Shown piece after piece: positions 23,401 through 35,900 of a DNA stretch of 64,000 nucleotides (its first letter is position 1; each line of letters starts with the position of its first letter). Origin of the DNA: Phylloscopus collybita (Eukaryota > Chordata > Aves > Passeriformes > Phylloscopidae). The stretch spans positions 21,668,001 to 21,732,000 of the forward strand of contig JAJNNQ010000026.1 in NCBI GenBank assembly GCA_027886175.1, in the 5' to 3' direction. Below the pieces are notes generated by a model. That model was not told the DNA's origin. It did no database searches and saw nothing but the letters and a program-made list of their open reading frames with translations. The translations under genes were made by a program, and so were the position numbers.

Positions 23401-26400
23401 ACATGGTTTTGCTGATTACATATTTATACAGTAGCCAGTTACAGAGATGTACTTTTTCTGTCTGAAGGAAGCTTTGGCACTGAGGTCAGCATCAGGAAAG
23501 GGACTCAAAAGAGCTGGGGGCTACAATGGCCTCTGAGACACAGCAATGCTATTGCTTCCATCTTCTCCACAGAAGTGCCACTGGACACACACCACAGCTT
23601 GCTCTCTCATTCATGAGAAGTGTGGAGTTTGGAGCACAGCTGGGATCTCAGTAGGCTGACACCCTTCCTGTGGCATGCTAATGAGGCTTGTTCTCTGCTC
23701 TTGCATTCTTCACTTGCAGAGTCCTCCCTCCTCACAGGACTATTATTATCAAATAGGAACAAACCACCTTCCAGCTCTGAAGTCTTTGTAAAACACTGAA
23801 CAACACTACAGGCAGGAGTGTGGAACACCCTTCAGTGTTTCAGGGTAGTGATTTAGTAAGAAGGACATGTAGAAATATTAGTCACAGAAAAATCAGATTT
23901 TCCTCACAGGGATCTCAATAATTTTTGATGAAGATAACTTTTCTTTTTCTGTTATGTTTCTCTTGCTATAAAAGAGAAACCATAGGTCTGAACAGCTCTG
24001 AAAACAAAAGGAGGCACAAATTATTAAAGACCACTCACTTATCAAAAAGATCATTATGCCTGTTTATCCAAAGGTCCCTGAGGAACACAGTGATCATAGA
24101 TAAAGGACACATGGAAGTTTTTCATGCATAGATTTAAAATTGACTCATACAGAGTTTCAATACATGGAAAATCCACACAAATTCCTGTGAGGTTTTACAT
24201 GACCTTTTGCAATATCTCTTTCCTATCTCCTCCCCATGCATTAAAACCCAAAGCATGAAGTGTCACACTATGTATTGTGTGTTGGCTTTGGGGCCAGGTT
24301 TGCAGATGGTCTTGCTGAATCTGGCCACTGCTGCTCAGGTGGTGAAACATCAGAGCCTGGTAAGAGGGTTAAGGATGAGACAAAAGCAAGCACATTCACC
24401 CTTTATCAGCTGCATTGATGATTTTTAGCTCTGTTGAACCCTTAAGGACTCTCTCTCTAGGAAAGTGACAGGAAGAAAGGCCAGCTGCCGAGCAAACACA
24501 TTTCCACTTCCTGCCCCATCCTGTAGCTCTGGCATGAAGAAACGTAATAAGAATACATAAGAAATGGAATAGTGAAAGGAGAGATCTAGGTGATAAGAAA
24601 GACAAAACACACAAACTTAAGCTTATTGGCTTGAGTGAGACAGAGAGATGTTCAGAATTGCTTCAATTTGATTAAAAAAAAATAGGAGATAATAGAGAGG
24701 ACCCATCCTTTTCCTGACTAAAACTGATTTGTCCATTTGGCTGGTTGAAGGACATCTCCCAAAATCTTTGTGACCCCCTCCTCACAGACAGTGTTGTACC
24801 AGTTGCCAAGGCTCAGGCAGGGAGGCTGCAGGGCAGCTCCTGTGAAGAGGGTCAGGGGCTGCCCGTGCTGGACACAGATCAAGTTACCTCCAACTGACCC
24901 AGCCAAGGTCAGCTTCCCTCACTGGCCCAGCTTGCTTGTGCTGATTAGAGATATCTAGTCAGCCAGTTCTGGACGCTGGAAAAAAATCCATTCCAGTCCT
25001 TTAAATTACCTGAAAGAGGAGATTTTTGTTCTTTTTCCTGATACCAATTTTGTGATCATGCCTTTCTTTCCATTTCAGCTCACAGACTAGATAGGCAAAT
25101 GGCAGAAGAAAATATGGTATCTTGATAGAAAGGCTTAGATTTTCTACAATGGGTGTAGAAATTATTTTGCTTCATTGGTGTGATAAACTTGTCTCAAATT
25201 CTCCAACCTCCAGTTCAAAAAGACTTTTAATGAGGAACTGGGAAAGGCAGCATTGTACATGGACAGAAACGCTACCCCTTTCCAGTCTGAACAACACAGA
25301 AAGTTATGGTTCCAGAGAACAAAGCAATTCTGCAAAATACAAGGGAGCAGCTATACAAAACTACATCCAAACACAAGGAATCTTGTTGCAGAATGATGAT
25401 TGTCAGAATGATCTTTCTCATTTCCTCCTGACCCTGTTGGGAAAGTAAAGACAATCTTCTGATCTGGCTAGACTTCTGACTATCCACAGAGAGAAAAACT
25501 AGAAGTCCTTCAGCTGATAATTTCTTCTGCATATGTAATTAAGAGTTACTAATTTTAAAAGCCAAACAATTTCATTCCTAAGGAAGCAAAACCCAGAAAC
25601 TCCTTTGGGCATCTCTGTACAAAGCCAAAGGATACTGATCTGGCACTAAGCAGGACAATCCGTTCTTTCTAATCTACTTAATATACCTTAGAGCTTGTCT
25701 TCCTCAGATTCCTGTACAATTATAAATATTTTCTATATCAATAAATCTCAGTCCTCATGAAAATTTCTCAGTGGGTCTGTTGGGTGGTTTCTTCTGACCA
25801 CTTTTCACCAAGTCTACTCAGTCACAGCTTAAACACAAGCTAGTGAGTTGTCCTATTGATGACTCAGTGACTCAAGTCAAAGGAAAAAATTTCTTGCTTA
25901 AACCTAGAACAGATTAAGTGCTCTGCTTATTCAGGTCTCAAAAAAAGAAGCTTCCACTATACTAAAAGGCATGCAGAGGCTGAGTAGTGGGAGAAGCAGG
26001 GGAGAGGAGGGGGGAGATTTTGGGTGGTTTGTGACTATCATATGGATTTAGAAAATGAATGAACAAATTTTATGCTACTGTACAGCAGCAAAAAGGGCCA
26101 CCACAGAGATACAAGAAATAGGCTATCTTACTGAAGATATAAGAAATAAGGCAGGACACCTAGGCCAGTTTTATCTAGTAAACAACACAGAAGAAAGAAA
26201 CAGGCGGAGGGGTATCTCAAAAGATTTCTTTCTTTCTGGTCTGCCATAATTTTGAATAAGACCTCAATTTATATTATTCAGGAAAAAAATGATGAGCAAG
26301 GCATTTTTCATGCTTTCTCTGATTAGGAAAGATTTCTGTGTGGCTGTTCTCCTGTTTTGAGAAAATCAGCACACTGTTACCTTCATCATGAAGTCAGCAA

Positions 26401-29400
26401 AATCCTATTAGCATATGAGCTGAGAACAGTAGCATTGAACTCTTTTATGATATACTCTTTTTAGTGTTAAACCTCAATGTATCTATTGTGCATAAGCAAA
26501 TTCCAGATGGCCACTAAGAGAAAAATCTCAAAAGTTTTTTTTCCTACATCCATATTGAAATGTAAAAGAGACAACTGCAGAACCAGTGCTGCTGGTGCTA
26601 CCAGACTCAGTGAGACAAAAAGAAATCTGTTAACCAACTTTGGTGCCATAAAAATAAGCAGGTAATAGAAAACCCTCTTCATTTTCGCTCGAATTTTTAC
26701 AAAGAATAAAGACAAGGCTCATTCCTACTACTAGGAACATCTTCATTTCTATTCTGTCATTTCCTGTTATATGTCTCTTTTACTGGACTGCATTTCATGA
26801 CTGCCATTATCACAGCACACAAGCTCCTGCCTATAAAGTACCACTGACATGCAGTCTTACCAAGATTGAGTGCTACATAAAAAACACAAGGCCATATCAC
26901 TACAGCACTGCCAGCGTCTCTATGAGCTTACCCGTTGATGTGTAGACTGTGTATTTTACAGAGGCAACCACATTTCCATTTTCTTGGTTTCACACTGGAA
27001 AGTGTCTGGATGGTTATCACTGCAAAATTCCATAATAACCAAACCATTGAGAGGAATGTGTGCTTTATGGCCATATAGAAAAGGGAAAAAAAAAAGAAAA
27101 AAAAAGAGGTGTTGTTTTCTTCTGTTTTGTTTTATTTTTAATAGAGCTGCAAAGACAAGTTTTATTGTGTCAGACGCACAGAAACATGCTTATTCTACTC
27201 CAAGAGCTTCCAATGGTCATGACCTCTTGGCCTCTGGGAAAATTTCTCCTATCTCTTCATCTCCTACTTGAACAATTAGGAAGGGCAATATGGTTGTGAC
27301 TTGCTGCACATATGTTCATCAGGCACTATGCCCCATTCTTCTGAAATAACAGTAAACATTACTCTCTAAGATAATTGTTTCCCTCACATAAGCAGGAAAT
27401 TGAAGCTGCATAATGGAGCAAAGTCATGTAAGTCCTTGTATTACCAACTCACCAGTGAGAAATCAAGGCTTAATTGCATTATGACAGCAAAGGACATAAT
27501 CTGCCCAGAAGCCTGCACAATTCATAAGGAGAATGTGGTAAATACATGCCATATCAAATTTTTCTGCACAAAGCGTAATTCAGTTACTGACCTTGTTCAG
27601 AATTAATATCTTCCAAACATATTTAAATCAATACCCAGCAGGTATAAAAGTACAAGACACCTTCACCCAGGAAACCTGAATAGGTACATCATCAACTATA
27701 TGAAACACCTCTGTATAGATCATAAAGTTCATAATCCTTCGAACCACAGAATGCTACTTGGAAATTATCCTTTCCCTTAAAATGACTTAAAATACACTTT
27801 GCTTGGTCTAATGCCTAGAATGTAGTATCTAGCAGAAAACCGGTATTTTACAGGGATTTGAAATGAAGAGCATATCACTACAGAAAGAAGATCTAAAACA
27901 TTACTGGATTGCCTAACAGGGTAATTAAAGAGTGAAATGCTATCACTTCATTCCACTTCCACCACTCTAACAGAGAATGTTTCCTTTAAATCAACTTACA
28001 TGCTCTCCATTACTGTATCACTGTGTTTCACTTACATCCACTGTCACCTGGCCTGCAGCATTCCTCCACAGGGACAGTAATTTTTCCTTCAGTCCCAGGG
28101 CATCCACTAGTTAACAGAACTTCTCAAAGGGCAATGCCTTTGAGGGGAAAAGAAAAATCTTTCTTAATTTCCTTCATATTCTGATTTTTTTTCTTTCTTT
28201 ATCCTGGATATTAATACGATGTTTCTACCAAACACCAAGAAAAACAGACTTCAGACTGCCTGCTAAAGCTATCCTGCTATGCTGCTGTCTAAGATTTCAA
28301 TACAACATCCACCTCTGTCAGGCTCTGCACCGTACAGAGACAGATTCTTTGAATAATCATGCATCAGGAAAGGAATTGAAAATTAATTCAAAACTTTTCT
28401 TACAGCATAAACACTTAAAAGAAACTAATATGTGTTCTGCAAAACAGTTCGTTCACTTTAAATATCAAAGCATTCAGGCTCCTGGCCTTTAAATGCTCAA
28501 ATCAGATGGCACAGAGAATACTGTACAGACTGCCAACTCAGTCTGCCTCCAGTCTTGTGACTGTCTGAGTGTCTTCAACTCCCACCAAGGTCAACAGAAA
28601 CCAAAGGCATTAAAATCCTGAAGGCACTGGAACTCGGGAGTCTGCAGTTACCTATCAGTGACCAAGAGTGCATGATATAGGAATACCACCAACAGCCTCC
28701 AAAACTAAGCCTCTCAGAGCACAGAGGCTAGTGGTTGGTAATTATAAAGTTTCTTAGGAGAAACAAGTGAAATCAAGTGTTAACCACCCATGTGGAGGGT
28801 CTTACTGAAGACAACAGCAGGTAACCTAAGACGTGTATGAGGCTAAAGAAAATTCATACAAAACACTGAAGGAAGCAAAAAATGTTTACTCTCACTATCA
28901 TGATTTCAATGGAAATATCCTCATTTTAACAATTACACATATATTCAAAACAAGTGCTATAATAGCTTTTGCCAAACAGTGTGTACACAGTTCATTGGAA
29001 TGACATAGCTTGTGGGGGAGGCAGGAATAATATGATTAGGCCCAGTAAACACTGAAGGTTTTGTCATTTTTCCAAAGCATTTTGCTTACTAATAGATGTG
29101 GAAAAAGGAAAGTTAAACCCCCTTTGCAGTGGAATAATAAATAGGAAATTGGTTTGAATATTTCACTTATGATACATTTGCCTTCCTTAAATGTGTATTA
29201 CATAAATAAATGGGTTTCAGAATGTTTCAGAGATGCCATGCAAATCATGTGACATAGAACTTCAAGTGACAGAGGGAGACACCACCACTTACTGAAAATG
29301 ACACAGAACAAGAATAATTTTCTGTTCCAGAGGATGTCTCATAGATGCAGAGACAGAAGTGTAGATGGCAGTGAACTGACACCTTTATTAAAGGCATTCA

Positions 29401-29900
29401 TCTTTCTTCAGTGCCATGTGGGTTGCTCTTGCTAAGAAAAAGACAGGAAATCTATGAAAAGACAAAAGGCTGGCTTGATAAAATGGCTAACTGTAGTCAC
29501 ACTCACCAGGAATAAATTTCACCATGTCTTATCCACAGGAATATTAAAATTTGAGGTGTATATCACACTCAAAGTGTTGATGAAAAAAACTCTTTTAATT
29601 AGATATGCAAATTCTTTTGGTACTTCTCTCTCCCTCTTCCTTTTGGACAGCTTTTTCTCTCATTCCTATGTTTCATTCCCCCACCTCTTCTTAGCTGCTG
29701 CCAATGCTGAGAAAATAAACTGCTGAGATGCTCTAACAAATGAAGCCTTAACTTCAACAAGTCATACAATCTAACCTAAAAGTAGCCACACTACATTAAA
29801 ATAAATTTCCTAAATGAAATTCACCCCAAGGAAATGTAAGTTAACAGACTGCAAGAGGGGTGGTGAACAGGCACGACCCACAAAGAACAGAATAATTTGT
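20480..29900. other. A+T-rich non-coding sequence
   Basis: About 9.4 kb without a recognised transposon or gene. It contains a 33-bp A/C-only tract (22512-22544), a small hairpin TGCCCACT-AC-AGTGGGCA (22644-22661) and two short A/G tracts near 27085-27110. An exon-like plus-strand open segment at 22218-22368 is described under findings. Other frames of up to about 108 codons have no recognisable domain. Confidence 0.5.
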
Positions 29901-31645
29901 CAAAGGCAGGTACACCTTCCACATAGACCATGTTGCTCAAAGCCTGATTCAGCCTGACTTTGAACACTTGCAGGAATGGAGTATCCACTTCTCTGGGCAA
30001 CAAGTTCCAGTGCCTCACCACACTCACAGTCAAGAATTTCTTCCTAATACCTTATATAAATCTGCCCCTTTTTCTTATCACTACATGCTCTTGTAAAAAG
30101 TTCCACTCCAGCTTTCTTGTAGGCCCCCCCTAAGTACTGGAAAGTGCTATTAGGTCTCCCCAGAAGCCTTCTCTTCTCCAGGCTGAACAACCCCAGCTCT
30201 CTTAGCCTCTCTTTCACAGGAGAGATGCTCCAGCCCTCTGATCATCTTTGTGGTCCTCCTCTGGACTTGGTCCAGCAGGTCCACATCCTTCTGATGCTGG
30301 GGCCCCAGAGCTGGATGCAGTACTCTGGGTGGGGTCTCACAAGAGCAGAGGAGAGGGGCAGAATCTCCTCCCTTGATCTGCTGGCCACACTCCCTTTGGT
30401 TCAAACCAGGACGTGGCTGGCTTTCACAACACTCCCAAATCCTTCTCCTCAGGGCTGTTCTCAATCCATTCTCCACCCAGTCTGTGTTTGTGCTTGGGGT
30501 TGCCCCAACCCAGGTGCAGGACCTTGCACTTGGCTCTGTTGAACTTCATGATGTTTGCAGACCCACATTTCAAGCTTGTCCAGGTACTTCTGGACAACAT
30601 TCCTTCCCTCCAGTGTGTTGTCTGCTCCTTGTAGCTTGGTGTCACTGACAAACTTCCTAAGAGTGCACTCAGTCCCACTGTCCATGTCACTGAGAAAGGT
30701 GTCAGTGCACTCATCCCAACATTGGCTCTCAAGGAAGGCCACTCATCACTGGTGTCAATTTGGGCATTGAGCTGTTGATTGCAAATTTTTAAGAATGACT
30801 ATCCAGCAAATTCCTCATCCACTGAGTGATACATACATCAAATCCAATTTAGAGACAAGGATGTCATGTTGCACAGTGTCACAAGTCCAAGCAGATGACG
30901 TCAGTTACTCCTTCCTTTTTACCACTCATGTAACCACATCATATAAGGGCACCAAATTTGTCAGGTGCAATTTTCCTTTAGTGAATGCCACGAATCATCT
31001 CTTTATTTTTTATGTGCCATAGCATAGTTTACAGGGGGACCTGCTCCATGACCTTTCTGGGCACTGAGGTGACACTAACAGGCCTGAAGACCCCCACATC
31101 TCCCTTTTTAAAAATGGAGATTATTTTTCCACTTTTCCAAACAATGGGAAGTTTGCTGGATTCACAGCTTCTCAAATATGATGGACAGTGGGTTAGCCAG
31201 TTCCTCCACCCTCAGAAAACACAGATGCATCTCATCCAGTCCCAAGGACTTGTGCACCTTCAGGTCTCAAACCTGATCTACTCCCAGAGTCCCAGACTTC
31301 GCCTTCTCTGACATGGGTTGTGCAGCTGGAGCACTTGTTGGTGAAGATCAAGGCAAAAGGGTTGTTGAGTACCACAGCTTCTTCCATGTCCTGCATAACC
31401 AGGTCTCCTTTTTCCTTCTGGAGAGGACTCACAGTTTTTCTAGTCTTCCTTTTATCACCAAAGAATCTATAGAAGTTTTTGTTGTTGCCTTGCTATCTCT
31501 GGTTAGATTTAATTCTATCAGGGTTTTAGCTTTTGTAACCTGAACCCTCGACAACTTCTCTGTATTCTTCCCAAGCTACCTGTCCTTGCTTCTACCCTCT
31601 GCAGGCTTCCTGGTCAACCCACCAAATCATTAACTCTGAGGAACC
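29901..31645 (-). mobile_element. CR1 LINE ORF2 fragment, inactive
   Basis: About 1.75 kb of the 3' half of CR1 ORF2 on the minus strand. In order on the minus strand I see the linker before the reverse transcriptase (VTKAKTLIELNLTRDSKA near 31540, FTNKCSSCTTHV near 31350), decayed reverse-transcriptase core sequence with stops (31250-30750), the active-site region TECTLRKFVSDTKL near 30670-30630, IMKFNRAKCKVLHLGWGNP near 30550, VQRRTTKMIRGLEHLS near 30250, and the terminal motif VRHWNLLPREV near 30010. The catalytic box, which in active bird CR1 has two adjacent aspartates, reads FVSD here (30652-30641), so one is lost. Frameshifts and stops are frequent. Both ends are missing: the 5' half of the element and the 3' UTR with its terminal repeat. 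Confidence 0.92.
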
Positions 31646-32632
31646 AAAGATAAAACTGAGACAAAATTTGGGGAAATTTCCTTAAAATGTGGCATACTTG
31701 AGACATATGTTGACATAAGGACAAAAGGAGCAGATTCTTTTTATCCAAAAGATGCATGCATTGGAGAAGTGAGGTTGTTAGGGGTATGGAGATGCATATA
31801 CTGCATCAGTATATGGAAACATAAGAAAAATTGAAATTATGAAGACTGAAAAATACTAAAGTATGTAGAAGCAAAATATGTCTCTGACACCATTTTCTCT
31901 TTGTCCTTTGAGCCATGTGCTTGGCTGCATAGCACCATATTGAGTGGGGGGAAATGTCCCTGGTATTTCGGGTCTCTCTTTGTTCTGGGGAGTCCATGAG
32001 ATTTAACAGGTTTTGTATCTGGTAATTTGCTGTTATTTCTTGACTACTGCTGTTCTGATTGTTAGCAAACTGTTGCTTTTTCATTAACATCTACTCATAA
32101 TCATTCCTTATTGGTGGAAAGGGATTGGTTGAACCTATAAAGGGAGGCAACTCATTCCACAGTGTTTGCCTTTAAATTGTCTCAAAGCAAGACAATCTCT
32201 CAAACCCATAACGTCCTAAGATGTGAGTTAGGATGGAATCAAGCAAGTTATATCAATGGGAATATGAAAAAATGACTGAATAAAATATAAGGGCATAAGC
32301 TAGAAAACATCAGATAGATGGGGACAAAAACTTGCCTCTCTCTTTTTTTCCATGGTCTTACCAGAAGCTGAATTTGTTTAGGAAAAAAAAAAAGAGCATT
32401 TCTGATTCAAGACTGCTTCCTAAGTAATATAATTACCACCTCACAGCAGTTTCTATCATCATGCCAAATGCAGAATTGTCTCCTTAGGGCTCATCTCGTT
32501 TTTCCTCTCTCCCTTTCTACTCCAGAATGATACCTCTCCCCTCCATTGCATGATGTATAAATTGTGCAAATGTGGAATACAGAACAGGCTACTGCAGGAA
32601 AGTGATTTTTTGGCAATATTGTATGTGGGAAG
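31646..32632. other. Unique non-coding sequence
   Basis: Nothing recognised beyond ordinary A+T-rich sequence and a short A tract near 32382-32394. Confidence 0.55.
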
Positions 32633-32686
32633 ACATCTGTGAGAAGCATCAGAAGATCTTTCATCTTCTGAACATCTCACAGATGT
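32633..32686. repeat. Inverted repeat (54-nt hairpin)
   Basis: The outer stem pairs ACATCTGTGAGA (32633-32644) with TCTCACAGATGT (32675-32686). An internal loop of AGCA against ACA follows. The inner stem pairs TCAGAAGAT (32649-32657) with ATCTTCTGA (32663-32671), and the terminal loop is CTTTC. That is 21 Watson-Crick pairs with one small internal loop, a geometry similar to a short pre-miRNA. There is no evidence of transcription, and the flanks do not extend the stem. Confidence 0.93.
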
Positions 32687-32769
32687 TCACAAATAGCGAA
32701 AATTGTTACTTTGGGGAAGGCAGCTCATGTGCCAATAAACGTAGGGAACTGGTTTAAAATAGGAGCTTG

Positions 32770-32930
32770 CAGGCTGTGAAATTATTAAAACAACAGATCT
32801 GACCTAAAATCCTAATGACAATCAGCCTGATTGTTTTTGTTAATTATAGTTATTGGCAATTTAAATCAATGAGAGGTGAATGAGGGCAAGCAAATTACAA
32901 CTGCTAAATTGCTTCAGTTAGCACTTTTTT
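32770..32930. promoter_or_regulatory. Candidate conserved non-coding element
   Basis: A block with many homeodomain-like and SOX-like cores close together (GAAATTATTAAAACAACAG, CCTAATGACA, GTTAATTATAG, ATTGGCAATTTAAATCAATG). It is free of simple repeats. The call rests only on motif density and texture. Confidence 0.22.
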
Positions 32931-35900
32931 TTTCTTTTTTTCCAAAACCAAATGACAGTGTTCTATTCATCTGCTTTGTTACTTACCACATGTAACTGCA
33001 TCCTCCAAATCCTACTTCTGTGAACATAGTGGCATTCAGACCTGAACACAAAGTCCGAAGTTACATATGTAATACAATTACAGGGGTTGAAATGCCTAAT
33101 TAACAGTAAATTCACTCCTTTAAATCTTTCCCACTTTTAGTAAAAATATGAAATTTGCCAACAGCTTTTCTTTCACTAACTAGACCAGAAAAACAAGACA
33201 TTTATGAAATTTATTGTAACATCTAGTATGAAGAGCACTCATGTTTAAACCTTGAGATGACTCTTTAAAAGAAAAAAAAGACGTATTCTTCTCATAAATG
33301 AGTCTATGATGTCAAATTAGCCTTCTGAACGCTCTCGGGAGTGTAGTGTCTAGGTTCTATGCAAATTATAGATCTTCTCTGAAAAGACTTGAGAAAAGTT
33401 TTCATTAAACAATATTCAATTAGCTAGTTTCCTTGTTCTTTCTGGCTAACATATGCCTTCCCACTTGATTTTTTCCTCCATCACTCTTCAAGGTCAGTTT
33501 TACACAGCCAGCACAAAGATGAGTCAACTAGGTACAGTGTTTTAATTAGGGACCGGGGTTTTAATCACTGTGATTGGGTTCCTTCCATTTTTAATGGTAT
33601 TTTGAGGTTCCAAAATGCACAAAAGCAAAAGGGTCTCATCTCCATATGGGCTCCAAATCTGAATTATACATTTATTCCTAATAGTATGCATTTGAGTATG
33701 CTTGTAATCATACTGAGATACAGTAACTGTTCCATAGATAAACTACGTCAGTGAATCTCCTTTGGAAACTATTAATTAAATAAGCAGTAGGTCTTTTCAG
33801 TCCTTCCAAATGCAAACAGAAAATCACTATGACTGTTTTTACAAGTCTATGCTGCCAGTCCCTACTCTGAGTATTTTTTTCTGATAAAAAATACTTACCA
33901 CTGTAAAGTTTGCTTTCACTGTTTCTCAGTTTTTTTATATTCAAGATTTATGTTTACAGAACATTATTTCTGTGCAGCAATACAAGTTTATATATCACTT
34001 CTTGCTACTAAATCTCTGAATAACATTTACAGTTTTCACATCCTGTCCCAAAGTTTAAATTTCTCAGATTAAAAGGAATGGATCCATTTCTCTTTCAGTC
34101 AGTGATACACAAATATAAAACCTTTATTCTTCCATTGTAAAGGATTTACTCTAAAGCAGCATGGTGCATTCTGGACTCTTTTGCTCAACATTATAAATGA
34201 GCCATCAAAATCTTAATCTTCTGTTATCTCTGTCTCTATGGTTTTGACTTTTACTTCAGCATATAATCTGTGCTTGTCATACCACTCTTCTGGTCTATGC
34301 ACAACAATCCTTAAACAATAACTCTCCAGCTGAATGAAAAAAATATCAGCCTTAGCCAAAACATAAGGAAAGATGTTGTAAGATTAAAATCCTATGAAAA
34401 CAGAGATAACCCTTAAAAACAGCTAGTGTATCCTCTAACTTTATTTTTAATTAACTAAAAAAATAACAACTTTAGAAAGTGCTCCTCACCATGGACATTC
34501 TATCATGTTTCCCTTAGCTTCTTTTAAATTGATGGGGCAGACTTTCAACTGTCTTGTCTGGTGACAACTACCACAGCACAACAGAGAGTTGGAGGAGAAC
34601 TTAAGGATCCTGTCTATGGTCTAAATACAGTCCTGTTTTAAAATATCTGTTTTCAGCTTGGTACAATGGTCTTGTTTCCTTGTGCAGAATAAGCAAACAT
34701 AAAAAACAAATGGGAGAGAGGATCAGGACAGCTTCAGATGATGTAAATTCTCAGCACAATAGACTTCTGAGAATTCATATCAGATTACAGTATGCCCCAA
34801 ATGCCTACCTGAAAGTAGGCTTTATGGTAATTCGGTTTTGAGGTGACAAGCTGATTGTAGCCACAGCATGGTGTCATTGTATCAGAAAGGAAATGTCATT
34901 TGCCATCCAGAAACAAATAAAAAAAAAATCAAAAAAAACCCACCCCAAAACCCAAAAACTTTAGCAATAAGAAGAGACAAAAAACATCAGGTATTATTAA
35001 TAGGAAGTTGAAGTACTTTCCGAACCAAGGAAAGCAAACTTCTAATAATAGTTGAAGATACTGACCATGATATCCTTTCAGGATGCTCCTGGCTGCAGGA
35101 GCATCACATGGTGCAGCATGGCCCTTTTTTCAGAGATTTTTAACGATGAACTGACTATAACTCTAAATAAAAAAGATACTGCATTTTCTAAGTAGTATTA
35201 CTAAGTAGTATTACTCCAAATAAACATTTAAACACACTTAACATTAAAAGCAGATTGATTCTAAATTAACAAGTTAATCAGGAAACCCTAATCCTGATTT
35301 TTGATGCAATGAAATTTATTTTAAAAGCCACTAAAATAAACTTGGAGGGAAATAGGATCATTGAACACAACATAATACTTTTTATATGAATTATATAAAC
35401 TTCCAATGCCAATATCACAATATTGGCACAAAGTCTTGCACTGCTTTCTTCACTTGCATTTCCTCCATCCATTTTAATGGAACCAAAATGTTAAGAAAGC
35501 TTCCGGTAAGAAACTACAGTTCTACTTATATAAGATGTCTGGTTCCAGTTGCATCAGGTTCAGATAAAAATATAGTGTTAGCCCTATGCAAAAAGAATTA
35601 TGTATATAAGCTTCCATTAGCATTAATAGGAGTTATATATGTAAATCCCACACATGCTGTGATAAGAATGTGCTAAGAAACTGCATTTACATTCCTGTCA
35701 GGGGGCTGCAATTAGTACCAGCACAGCAAAGGCAGCCTGTATTCCTCTCGACATTTGGAAGCCTTGTAAAACCTGTGTAGAACAGAAATCTTTGCCATTA
35801 TACCCCATTTTAATTACAAGCCACATCACAGTATACGTGCAGAGTATTTTGATAAACACTTTAAAAGCCCACAGAAATCTTTCTAAAAATGTTCACTGAG

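Noticed and set aside
25272..25532. Minus-strand frame with several hydrophobic stretches
   Set aside because: Hydrophobicity follows from local T-richness on that strand. There are no consistent splice signals or family resemblance.
30144..30542. 132-codon plus-strand frame
   Set aside because: It is antisense to the CR1 ORF2 fragment and is an opposite-strand shadow of that element.
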